Source: Taudactylus pleione (Eukaryota; Chordata; Amphibia; Anura; Myobatrachidae). Taken from it: a stretch of 64,000 bases of DNA. The notes beneath the pieces are model-generated. The model was not told the origin of the DNA and searched no databases. It was given only the letters and a program-made list of their open reading frames with translations. The stretch lies in the NCBI GenBank assembly GCA_031769625.1, contig JAUIMM010000126.1, forward strand, positions 4,550,001 to 4,614,000. Reading direction: 5' to 3'. A program made the position numbers and the translations under genes. Below, piece by piece: positions 54,608 to 64,000 of this stretch (its first letter is position 1; each line of letters starts with the position of its first letter).

Positions 54608-56003
54608 TGTCACAATTGGTGTCTGCGAGTTACCTGTCTAAGGTGGTGATCGGGTTTCAATGGAGGCCGGCATGACTGGAATCACAGATAATGTAAATAG
54701 CTCTATTTACAAGACTTGGGTAGCAGTGAAAACTGCCTTTGATGATAAATGACAGGAACTGGAGGGACCGGACTGGGACCGGCAGGAAGACTTGTTGAAT
54801 TGAACTGATGAACTAAGAACTTGACTCTGGACTGGAACAACGTGGACTGAACTGATGAGCTTGGAACTTGACTCAGGACTGGAACAACGTGGACTGAACT
54901 GATGAGCTTGGAACTAGACTCTGGACTGGAATGTGACAATGGCTGAAGGGAAGTCAGATAATGCTGAGACGAGGGCTAAACAGGGTAATCTGGAATTACT
55001 ATGACAAAGGCTAGAACTCAGGTGCAGGCTGGACAGGATAATTGGAAATAACAGGTTTCAGGAAGGATTGGGTAGGTTTGGGAATTTGCAGGCTGGACAG
55101 GATAATTGGAAATAACAGGTTACAGGAAGGAATAGGTAGGTTTAGGAATTTGCAGGCTGGACAGGATAATTGGAAATAACAGGTTTCAGGAAGGAATGGG
55201 TAGGTTTAGGAATTTGCAGGCTGGACAGGATAATTGGAAATAACAGGTTTCAGGAAGGAATGGGTAGGTTTGAGAATTTTAGGTTCAGGGAGGGAATAGG
55301 TAGGTAACAGGGGCAGGAGTTGATCCACAGCAGGAAGCAAGGCAGGGTAACATGATGCAGGTTTACAGAGTGCCAGGGACCAACCAGGAGTAGGACTAGC
55401 AGCAGAGCACAGGCCAGGTATTGCTGTAACAGGACGTCTGGATGCCAGGTATTACTGTAGCAGGTTTTCGGGATGCACCAGAGGTTGCTGTCAGCAGGCT
55501 TACTGGATTGCCAGGTTTGGCTGTAACAGTTTTTCCGGAAGCACCGGGGGTTGCTGCCAACAGATTTACTGGATTGCCAGGTACAGCTGAAACAGGTTTT
55601 CTGGATAGCGCCAGGGATTGCTGTAGCAGGTTTCAGGGACAGACTTGAATGCATGAACCGTACACCACGGGAAGACGAGATGTTCAGGCCCAGAATGCTA
55701 TCAGGAGAGGATATATATACCATGGGTCTGGCAGCAATTGGTGGATACGGACAGGTGGTCTGGTAGTAGCATTCTGAGTGGTGGAAGGCACAACATGCAG
55801 AGGAAGTATTCATCTCTGCAGCTCTGAGAGTCAGAACCACACCTGTGATTCCAATCAGGGCTAGCAGTGCTCACAGACAGAGGAGAGGCCAGGTGCAATA
55901 ATCAGAGCAAATCCTCCAGGCAAATTACACACACAGCTCCATGGGGAAGCTGACAGGGGTAAGTCTCAAGGCAAAAAGGTGACAACTAGACAGGGTCGTG
56001 ACA
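54608..56003 (-). repeat. 3' LTR of the gag-only element
   Basis: Minus-strand ends TGTCACGACCC and AATTGTGACA. It carries its own minisatellites: four 64-bp units with GCAGGCTGGACAGGATAATT (from 55024), and about three 43-48-bp units with GGACTGAACTGATGAGCTTG (54840-54930). It differs from the 5' LTR at about 20-25 positions counted by eye, with no length change. Confidence 0.93.
55711..55720 (-). promoter_or_regulatory. TATA box in the LTR
   Basis: Minus strand GGTATATATATCC, also in the other LTR at 58978-58987. It is the only clear TATA-like element in the LTR; the polyadenylation signal was not identified. Confidence 0.45.
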
Positions 56004-56119
56004 GTACCCCCCTCTTTATGGGTGGACTCCGGACACCAAAACAAAAACTTTCTTCAGACATCTTCCCAATTCTCAATTTCTTGGGATACTTGGAGTGGAA
56101 AGTCTACAAAGGAGATAGT

Positions 56120-57856
56120 TCAAGACCTTCGCCGATTCTTCTTCTTGCTGCGAGAACGTTTTGTGCCAACCAACGGACAAGGAATCTTTGGTAACTCCTG
56201 TGGAAATATGTGGCTGGGAAGGACAGGATCAGAATTTTGGGAGGAACAGTAGCAGAAAGGGGACATGGAGGTGTGTGCACAAGTCATGTTCTGGGTTACA
56301 GATTCAAAAGTACTGCTCTCTTGGGATGCCTGGAATTCGGCACGCTGGCCCTTGAAAACTTGACCTTGTTCAGATTTCAGAGGAGTGGAGGACGAATTCT
56401 TGGTAGCACAAACAGAGTGCTTGGACAATATTTTGGAACTGAGAACTTCGCTAGAATTTTGGTTTACAGGGTAAGGACCAAATTCTTTGACAACAGCTTC
56501 ACTGAAAGTCTTTATATTTTGAAGCATTGGATGTTTGGAGTTGTAAATAGGGGCAACACAGTCCCAAGCTTTACCTTGATAAGATGAGATAACAAACTCT
56601 ACAATATTAGTAGACTTGACTCCACATGGCAGGGAAGAATTCATCATACCGAAGAATTGTTTCAATAAAGCATAGTATTGAGTTAAGTCCCCATCAAAAT
56701 AAATGCATGGTGAAGTATCTGACGAATCATGTGTGTTCAAGGATTGTGGAGCACTTTCAGGTGCCTGGCAGGAGGAAATTTGAGGATGCTCCGATTGATG
56801 AGGAGTCGAAATAACTGAAGCTGACCGATGTTTGGAATTCGGACCAATTGATGGAACTGGAAGGAGTCCTGAGGAGCTAGAGACAGTAGCATCAACAATC
56901 AAAGCTGAGAACAGACTACAGAGATTGTCATCTTCTGGAACAATATATGCAGGAGACGGTGAACAGGAACCATAATCAGATTTTGTAGCACAAGACACTT
57001 CTCCCTTATAACAGGAACTTGAAACCCGCTCCTGAGGCATGAGACTTGAGACCCCCTCCTGGGGCACGAGACTTGAGACCCCCTCCTGGGGCACGAGACT
57101 TGAGACCCCCTCCCGGGGCGTGAGACTTGAGACTCCCTCCTGGGGCGCGAGACTTGAGACCCCCTCCTGGGGCACGAGACTTGAAACCCCTTCCTGGGGT
57201 ACGAGACTTGAAACCCCTCCTGGGGCTGTTGACTGGAGTCCCCTACTGGGACAAGCAGAATCCGGGCTGGGACCGGAATGGGCAGAATCTGGGCTGGGAC
57301 CAGAATGGGCAGAATCCGGGCAGGGACCGGAACGGGCAGAATCCGGGCTGGGACCGGAACGGGCAGAATCCGGGCTGGGACCGGAATGGGCACTGAGACG
57401 TTGACAGTTGGAACCACTGCTGGTGTTGCAAAGGAAACAGTCTTTAATGAAGTGGTCAGAACTCCCACAATAGAGGCAGAGCTGTAAATCTTTGCGCCAC
57501 TGGCGTTTGGCCTCAGAGAGCTTGGGGCGTGGGTAACTACGATGTCTGACATTACTTGGTTCAGAAGAATCCTTGTTTCTTAGGGATTCCAAGGCTGAGG
57601 TTTTAGTCGAGACAGAGGCATCTCTAAGAAATTCAGGAATTATCTGAAAAATGTTGCTGAGTAGAGCCTGAAGCTGTTCCAGCAGTCGATGGAAGGTAGT
57701 TAGGGGTTCAGGTAAGGTTTGGGTAACTTCTAGCTGGTTATTCAGGATTTGCAAAAGCTGTAGCACTTGATGCTGTACGGCCTCCTGTGAATCCAAACGG
57801 GTGACCAGGTTACGGAAAGCATCTAGTCCCTTAATAGGTGCTTGATCCGCCACCAT
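56120..57856 (-). CDS. Gag-like protein with permuted zinc knuckle and capsid segment
   Basis: One uninterrupted frame runs from 57952 to the stop at 56120. The ATG at 57952 lies inside the 5' LTR; the next ATG at 57856 (Met33, MVADQAPIKG) is the likelier start because it follows the primer-binding zone. From Met1: a leucine-rich helix (residues 42-110), a CX2CX4HX4C knuckle with C159, C162, H167 and C172, and two 9-residue repeat blocks (GPSPDSARS type, 190-233; VSSLVPQEG type, 246-310). A capsid-like N-lobe follows (IYFDGDLTQYYALLKQFF...VEFVISSYQGKAWDCVAPIY, about 417-492), then a basic tail (KRSRSKKKNRRRS). In Sushi-type gag the capsid precedes the knuckle; here the order is reversed and the capsid C-lobe is not seen. 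About 578 residues from Met33. Likely role: RNA binding and particle assembly for a non-autonomous element (inference). Confidence 0.8.
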   Translation of the reverse strand: MVADQAPIKGLDAFRNLVTRLDSQEAVQHQVLQLLQILNNQLEVTQTLPEPLTTFHRLLEQLQALLSNIFQIIPEFLRDASVSTKTSALESLRNKDSSEPSNVRHRSYPRPKLSEAKRQWRKDLQLCLYCGSSDHFIKDCFLCNTSSGSNCQRLSAHSGPSPDSARSGPSPDSARSGPCPDSAHSGPSPDSAHSGPSPDSACPSRGLQSTAPGGVSSLVPQEGVSSLVPQEGVSSLAPQEGVSSLTPREGVSSLVPQEGVSSLVPQEGVSSLMPQERVSSSCYKGEVSCATKSDYGSCSPSPAYIVPEDDNLCSLFSALIVDATVSSSSGLLPVPSIGPNSKHRSASVISTPHQSEHPQISSCQAPESAPQSLNTHDSSDTSPCIYFDGDLTQYYALLKQFFGMMNSSLPCGVKSTNIVEFVISSYQGKAWDCVAPIYNSKHPMLQNIKTFSEAVVKEFGPYPVNQNSSEVLSSKILSKHSVCATKNSSSTPLKSEQGQVFKGQRAEFQASQESSTFESVTQNMTCAHTSMSPFCYCSSQNSDPVLPSHIFPQELPKIPCPLVGTKRSRSKKKNRRRS

Positions 57857-57874
57857 CGTTGGGCCTGAACATTC

Positions 57875-59270
57875 TGTCACAATTGGTGTCTGCAAGTTAC
57901 CTGTCTCAGGTGGTGATCGGGTTTCAACGGAGGCCGGCATGACTGGAATCACAGATAATGTAAATAGCTCTATTTACAAGACTTGGGTAGCAGTGAAAAC
58001 TGCCTTTGATGATAAATGACAGGAACTGGAGGGACCGGACTGGGACCGGCAGGAAGACTTGTTGAATTGAACTGATGAACTAAGAACTTGACTCTGGACT
58101 GGAACAACGTGGACTGAACTGATGAGCTTGGAACTTGACTCAGGACTGGAACAACGTGGACTGAACTGATGAGCTTGGAACTTGACTCAGGACTGGAATG
58201 TGACAATGGCTGAAGGGAAGTCAGGTAATGCTGAGACGAGGGCTAAACAGGGTAATCTGGAATTACTATGACAAAGGCTAGAACTCAGGTGCAGGCTGGA
58301 CAGGATAATTGGAAATAACAGGTTTCAGGAAGGATTGGGTAGGTTTGGGAATTTGCAGGCTGGACAGGATAATTGGAAATAACAGGTTACAGGAAGGAAT
58401 GGGTAGGTTTAGGAATTTGCAGGCTGGACAGGATAATTGGAAATAACAGGTTACAGGAAGGAATGGGTAGGTTTAGGAATTTGCAGGCTGGACAGGATAA
58501 TTGGAAATAACAGGTTTCAGGTAGGAATGGGTAGGTTTGGGAATTTTAGGTTCAGGGAGGGAATAGGTAGGTAACAGGGGTAGGAGTTGATCCACAGCAG
58601 GAAGCAAGGCAGGGTAACACGATGCAGGTTTACAGAGTGCCAGGGACCAACCTGGAGTAGGACTAGCAGCAGAGCACAGGCCAGGTATTGCTGTAACAGG
58701 ACGTCTGGATGCCAGGTATTACTGTAGCAGGTTTTCGGGATGCACCAGAGGTTGCTGTCGGCAGGCTTACTGGATTGCCAGGTTTGGCTGTAACAGTTTT
58801 TCCGGAAGCACCGGGGGTTGCTGCCAACAGTTTTACTGGATTGCCAGGTACAGCTGAAACAGGTTTTCTGGATAGCGCCAGGGATTGCTGTAGCAGGTTT
58901 CAGGGACAGACTTGAATGCATGAACCATACACCACGGGAAGACGAGATGTTCAGGCCCAGAATGCTATCAGGAGAGGATATATATACCATGGGTCTGGAA
59001 GCAATTGGTGGATACGGACAGGTGGTCTGGTAGTAGCATTCTGAGTGGTGGAAGGCACAACATGCAGAGGAAGTATTCATCTCTGCAGCTCTGAGAATCA
59101 GAACCACACCTGTGATTACAATCAGGGCTAGCAGTGCTCACAGACAGAGGAGAGGCCAGGTGCAATAATCAGAGCAAATCCTCCAGGCAAATTACACACA
59201 CAGATCCATGGGGAAGCTGACAGGGGTAAGTTCCAAGGCAAAAAGGTGACAACTAGACAGGGTCGTGACA
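57875..59270 (-). repeat. 5' LTR of the gag-only element
   Basis: Same ends and length as the 3' LTR. The gag frame extends 26 codons into it. A 196-codon minus frame (58517-59107) is open in both LTRs (55250-55840 in the other) but is made of degenerate internal repeats and has no recognisable domain. Confidence 0.93.
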
Positions 59271-59420
59271 GCAGTTATATGGAACATGCGGCTGGAAATC
59301 TGTATGTAGATCTACTGACTGGGTCACACATACATGCACTTGCCAATGCCAGCACCCCCACCGGGTCCCGTCACTGCCAATGTCAGGCTGGGTACACATT
59401 GTCTAGTGTGTACCCTGCAT

Positions 59421-59763
59421 TAGAGATGTGCGGTTCAGTTCTCCAGAAATCTGAATCCACCCAAGTTTTATGAAGCCGGATAAATCTGTGTCGCGGTTCT
59501 GATATTTTGGGGAGATTCAGATAAATCTGATCTTTTTGTGGTTAGGAATTCGTATTTTAAATTCGAATTTCAAGTTTTGCATTGCATAAATTACATGATT
59601 TTAGCTGCTGTTAAAGACTTTTTTTCAATTTCTTAAAAAAAAAAAACCCAGATCCAAAATCAAAACACTTGAGGGTAGTTTTGCAAAACTAAAAACAGAA
59701 CACGAAGATGAAACCAGATCCAAAAAGAAAAAAACAGAATATGGGGGTCAGTGCACATCTCTA
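59421..59763. mobile_element. Short hAT remnant made of two subterminal ends
   Basis: Ends TAGAGATGTGCGGTTCAG and inverted TAGAGATGTGCACTGACC. The interior keeps ATTACATGATTTTAGCTG and the AGATCCAAAA words of the hAT copy 4 group. Flanking 8-mers (CCCTGCAT, GTTTGCTT) do not match, so it is old or formed by deletion. Confidence 0.65.
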
Positions 59764-59813
59764 GTTTGCTTTTTTTCTACTTTTTTTGTTACAACCTTTC
59801 TAAATTTTATATA

Positions 59814-59955
59814 AAATGTGGGTTAGCTGTAGGGAGAGGGGGAGGGCAGAATGCTGACCCACAAGTGTCAGTATTCTAACCCTGTCAGGATGCGGCATAA
59901 GGATTCTGACCGCCGGGATCCTGAGCACCAGCATCCCGTACCTAACCCGTAATAA
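59814..59955. repeat. ACGGGATGCTGGTGCTCAGG repeat, 3' half
   Basis: Ends GGGATCCTGAGCACCAGCATC-like, complementary to the start of 50985-51170. Contains TAACCCTGTCAGGATGCGGC. Fragment only. Confidence 0.5.
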
Positions 59956-60408
59956 TAAAACACACCATATATGGTAGTCATCATTACTGTGATCATTCTT
60001 GAGCTCTACATACTGTAGGGATTAAATAATAATAGGATGCAGGTTTACATGCTAGAAGATGCAATATGTAAGGGACTAACTTACGTAGATTCAGCATACC
60101 AGGATTGCTGTTTGGCAAAAATTATAGAACATAGTACAAGGTATACACAACTGAGAAAAACAGGAAAGAGTTGGAGAATAAGGGACACATCAGCTACAGT
60201 AACCATATCTGACAAATACATGTTGAACCATAGAGGAACATTAGAGGATATATAATTAAGGAGTAAGGTAAGTAGCTTGAGATCTGCACCACAATTTAAT
60301 AACAGCCATAGTGCTTCTACTAGTGCTGTACCCACCAGTATATAAAGGCTGAGTAAAAGCTCATTTAATAGCGTTATAGCTTTGTTAGCCCTATGCCGCA
60401 ATACTTGT
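59956..60408. other. No gene or repeat recognised
   Basis: Short frames without motifs. The GCACCACAATTTAATAACAG region is unique in the window. Confidence 0.55.
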
Positions 60409-60416
60409 GTGGCACC

Positions 60417-61397
60417 CAGAGGTGTAGCATGTGGCCAGGGTGCCCAGAGCATGAGCGTGCTACAGCCCCCCCCCCCGAAAAAAAAGTGTGTGCTATATAA
60501 TATAACCGCTACATATATCCACATACATACATGGCAGGGTCACACATACATACATACAGGGTCACACATACATACAAACATATACACATACAGGAATGGT
60601 CACACATACATACAGGCAGGGTCACACATTCATACATACATAGACACACAGATACAGGCAGGGTCACATACATACATACATACACATGCACTCAGGGTCC
60701 CCCATTCATACAAACATACATAGACACACACATACAGGCAGGGTCATATACATACATACATACATACACATACAGGCAGGGTCACACATTCATACATACA
60801 TACATAGACACATACATACAGACAGGGTCACCTACATACATACACGCACACACACACACACACTTACATACGTACACACACATACAGAAGGGTCACACAT
60901 ACAGTACATAAACACATACATACATACAGGCAGGAAGGGACACACATACAGACAAGAAGGGTCACCCATACCCACATACAGTACATACAGGCAGGAAGGG
61001 TCACACATACAGTACATACAGACAGGAAGGGTCACACATACATACACACATAAAGTACATACAGGCAGGAAGGGTCACACATACACACATACAGTACATA
61101 CAGGCAGGGTGGGTGATAGACATAACTACTGGGGTATAACCTCTCTTACCTTAATGTGGATCCTGCAGCTTCCTCGACATGCTGTAGCCCCTCTACCTGC
61201 TGGGGTTAGATGAACATGTGCTGAGCTCCACCAATCAGGGCTCAGCACAAGCTCCTCTAGTGACCAGGAGTCTCTCATAGGACCGGAGCTGCTGTTGCTG
61301 CTGCGGACCTGGCAGGCTGTCAGCTACTTGACAGCTGCTCCGGAATCCGACTTCTGGGCACCCTCTGGTAAGTAGAACTGCCCTCCCTACGCCCCTG
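60417..61397. mobile_element. 981-bp non-autonomous hAT carrying a CATA minisatellite
   Basis: Ends CAGAGGTGTAGCATG and inverted CAGGGGCGTAGGGAG. Flanks GTGGCACC (60409-60416) and GTGACACC (61398-61405) match at 7 of 8 bases. The interior is mostly CATA/GGTCACA repeats, then a GC-rich right arm. No coding motif. Confidence 0.85.
60520..61112. repeat. CATACATACAGGCAGGGTCACA minisatellite
   Basis: Higher-order repeat: runs of CATA separated by GG(C)AGGGTCACA, with unit length drifting from 24 to over 60 bp. A later subtype has GGCAGGAAGGGTCACACATA (60930-61110). Open frames through it on both strands are artefacts. Confidence 0.95.
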
Positions 61398-61405
61398 GTG
61401 ACACC

Positions 61406-62084
61406 TATCAAGTCAATTTGCTGATTCCTGGGAAGAAGAAGCCCTTCCAGGTGGAACAGATTGTGTCAAATCAAAGAGTTTGTTCTGCAAGAGAACAGAG
61501 CAGTTATGCAAGACATACACAGTTGGGTTTGAAAACTATTTTTAAAAATAGAAACCTGCTGATGGGGATGAAAGGGAGATTAGGTCAGACTCTTGTTTTC
61601 CAAATAAATCGACAAATAATCTAATTTAAATAAAATAGTTCAGTATTTTATTTATCTCTGGCCAAAGCCTTTCTAATTCGGCTCCTTAAATAAGTCCTCT
61701 TGTTTCGGATTTATGTACAAATACTGTAGCATGTTATACCATCATGGATAATTATGTTGTCATTGATCAAGTTACCACTTTCAAGTGAGTAATAAGAGGT
61801 AAAGAAAGGCTTCTATTATGGCATAGAAAAAAACAAATCATGTATGGGACACTAGTGCTCTATTCTCGTTTCCTGGGAGGCTCCTACTTTACAAAGATTA
61901 AAGGTTTTTACACTAAACTGTACAAATTGTATGATGATAAAGATGTGAAATAGCTTACCAAAATAAGTTCTTCTAAATTTTATCTATCAGAAGAACTGGA
62001 AATCAGGCCCAGATACAGAGCTACAAAAAAAGAAAAATGTCCTGGACTTAGCCCTATGTATCGTATATGTGCTACAATTCAAAT
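61406..62084. other. No gene or repeat recognised
   Basis: A 68-codon plus frame at 61418-61624 has no motif and no neighbours that support it. Confidence 0.55.
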
Positions 62085-64000
62085 TAGAGATGTGTTCAGA
62101 ACTCCATGTTTTGGTTTTGGTTCTAAATCTTCAACATGGTCTGTTTTTTGCAAAACCACCTTCAAAAGTTTTGATTTTGGATTTCTTTAAAAATTGATAA
62201 AAACAGCTAAAATCATGTAATTTGGACACATTATTGTTCCTACAGTATTAATAACATAAATAACATAAATTCCAGTCATTTCAAGTCAATTTTAACCACC
62301 GCACAATTCACAATATTGTTTTAACCAATACTGACCAAAGGTTGTAGCAAGTTGGCTGGTTAAACTAAGTGACAGAGCACCACAAACACATGGCAGTTTA
62401 AAAGAATAAAGCACATCTATAAAACATAGTGGCACAGCATTGGCAGAGAGGATGGCAGTGTAATAAACTATACGATCCTATAAAAAGTTTTCATTAATCA
62501 AGGACTAATAAGTTGTAAAAGCCTAGTAGAAAAAAATATATTACCAACCCACTTCTACAAACAGCAACAGTACAGGTGCTTGATTCCCCAGTAAAATCTA
62601 GTAGAATACTAGATCACCAAAAAACTTACTCCAAACAGCAAATCACAGTCCTGAGACCAGTACAGGTGATAGCAGGTAGAGTACTATTTAGTGGAAGGTA
62701 AAACATTGATTGAAAATTAGTTGTAACGCATCAGAGACATGGAAAACATTTTTGAAAAAACAAGTATTCAAATGTGAGATTAAAAACACACTGAATCCAA
62801 CCAACAAATCACAGGTCTCTGGACAATAGAAATTGATTATTTCAGAAAGTACAAAGTACTTGTTTGTATGGATAGGTTTGGTCACTTTTAAACTTTCTAT
62901 TAAATAAGAGTAATGTTTAGCTCTTCAAAAGTTTGATAGACATTTAAAATCCTGTAATGTCTGCCTCTGCTAGCAGTAAATTAGCAGCTAAGCTGCAATA
63001 AAAGTTATCTAAAACTATGATGAACTGCTGTATTGGATGTTTAGTGTCAACTAGGGGCAGATCCGTGGGTGGGGCTATAAGTGCGATCGCTCTCCCTCCC
63101 CCGCATCAGCATCTTACCTTGCTCAGGCAAGCGGTGCCATCTTAACAATAATATTCAGGAAGATGGCGCATGTGTACTAGAGAGCAAAGACTTTGGCACA
63201 GTGCCAGCATATTTGCTTTCACTATGTGGTGCCATCTTCCCAAAGGGTAAATTTCAATGTGGAGTAGGAGGGATCCACTTACTGGAACAAGGTAATTATG
63301 CTTGGGGATGGAAGGGTGGAGCCTCCAACAAGCCTGGGTCCAGGTAATTAGTACTGGCCCCCTCCCCTCTCGGCACCCCTGCATGTTTCACTCTTTGTGT
63401 CTACCTTTTGGAAAAGTGTAGACAGCTCTACACTGCTTCACTCATCAGTCTGCACATTTAGACCATTTTGTTTCTGCACTGTCACAGTATATATTAAAAA
63501 GGAAAGAACAATAATGTGATAATCTGTTTTGTTTGTTTTATTACTCTTTGATCAACTGAGAAATTGTATTGAAATTGGTGGGGATTTTTTTAATTGTCAA
63601 CAGTTATTTTTAATAAACTTTTCAGAGACAAAAAAAAAGGTGGACTTACAGGAGACAAAAGAAATTGAATGCCCCAGTAAAGTACAGTAAAATACCCTGC
63701 CATACAAACACACACAATCTTCTTAATGTCCATAATGAATAATTGTGCACCCACCCTTATGTTGTATATTAAACAGGACAGGCACGATTTAAGAAGCCAA
63801 TCACTTAAACAGCAGGGACTGCCACTTTTGTGGCTGAAGTGCTTGGTTTGTTTGAGCCCCCACAAAAGAAAACAACTTGATGGTTTGGATAAACTGCAAG
63901 ATATCATCATTATCATCATCCTCATCACACTTGTTAATATTATCATCACACAATATTAAATCATCCCCACTGGAAACTACCATTACAGAAGTCTATGGAC
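62085..64000 (-). mobile_element. hAT relic, copy 4 group, running off the window
   Basis: Low-coordinate end TAGAGATGTGTTCAGAACTC, followed by hAT subterminal words (TTTTGCAAAACCACC, AGCTAAAATCATGTAATT). At 63745-63870 it rejoins the 3' untranslated zone of copies 1-4 (CACCCTTATGTTGTATATTA, AACAGGACAGGCACG, GAGCCCCCACAAAAG). At 63900-63990 it has ATCATC-rich acidic-codon sequence matching the complement of GAGGATGAGGATG. Sequence between 62500 and 63740 is largely unrelated and probably holds later insertions. The transposase part lies beyond the window. Confidence 0.6.
63050..63385. mobile_element. Possible non-autonomous element inside the hAT relic
   Basis: Left AGGGGCAGATCCGTGGGTGG and right GGCACCCCTGCATG have hAT-like end character, and GC content rises sharply between them. 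No matching flanks were found, so this is tentative. Confidence 0.35.

Larger units (their letters stand above)
54608..59270 (-). mobile_element. Gag-only LTR retrotransposon with perfect 5-bp target duplication
   Basis: Two 1396-bp LTRs (54608-56003 and 57875-59270) are flanked by GCAGT on both sides (54603-54607 and 59271-59275). Internal DNA is only 1871 bp and holds one long gag frame; no protease, RT, RNase H or integrase motif occurs. The polypurine tract (minus: AAGAGGGGGGTAC) abuts the 3' LTR at 56004-56016. The gag zinc knuckle and coiled-coil start resemble Sushi-type Ty3/gypsy gag. It is a complete but non-autonomous element that must have used another element's pol. Confidence 0.9.

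Noticed and set aside
57039..57404. 121-codon plus-strand open frame of repeated RLETPSWG type
   Set aside because: Antisense shadow of the 27-bp repeats in the gag gene, which is read on the minus strand.
60382..61213. His/Thr/Tyr-rich open frames on both strands
   Set aside because: Translation of the CATA minisatellite.

Overview
This window looks like non-genic, transposon-saturated DNA from a vertebrate with a repeat-rich genome, most likely an amphibian (anuran). The evidence is the mix of mobile elements: chromodomain and Gmr1-like Ty3/gypsy retrotransposons, an L2-like LINE, a CR1-like LINE tail, a Penelope-like element, BED-finger hAT transposons, Tc1-like transposons, TTAA-flanked and 3-bp-TSD MITEs, and a tRNA-derived SINE. 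I recognise no host protein-coding exon, tRNA or rRNA gene. Nearly every open frame here is part of a mobile element or an artefact of tandem repeats. Species assignment is inference.

Layout. 1-5.8 kb: two decayed chromodomain gypsy elements; the second is split by an L2-like LINE. 6.7-9.1 kb: a Penelope-like reverse transcriptase relic on the minus strand, split by a MITE. 11.8-16.0 kb: a Gmr1-like LTR element (minus) with both LTRs. 16.0-26.1 kb: two hAT elements of one family in opposite orientation, one with a 13-unit satellite array inside it, the other with most of a BED-hAT transposase gene. 27-34.5 kb: MITEs, including one built as a chain of about a dozen hairpins. 34.7-38.1 kb: an older related hAT. 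38.1-41.8 kb: a Tc1-like element holding a 3-bp-TSD MITE and a 1.45-kb hAT. 42.0-45.8 kb: a third hAT of the satellite-bearing family with a perfect 8-bp TSD. 46.1-49.9 kb: a second Tc1-like element containing at least four nested insertions. 50.0-52.0 kb: a SINE and another hairpin-chain MITE. 54.6-59.3 kb: the best preserved element, a gag-only LTR retrotransposon with two 1396-bp LTRs, a perfect 5-bp TSD and one long open gag frame. 59.4-64.0 kb: non-autonomous hATs and the start of a further hAT relic.

The most unusual observations are: (1) a MITE subfamily made almost wholly of consecutive 20-45-bp hairpins whose arms change together between copies; (2) a young LTR element whose single protein has a permuted gag order, with the zinc knuckle before the capsid-like segment, and no pol; (3) hAT elements in which the transposase core has been replaced by tandem repeats related to the element's own 5' satellite.

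The window is best read as nested insertions. Boundaries given to the base rest on target-site duplications or terminal repeats read directly. Those called approximate rest on where a recognisable family stops.
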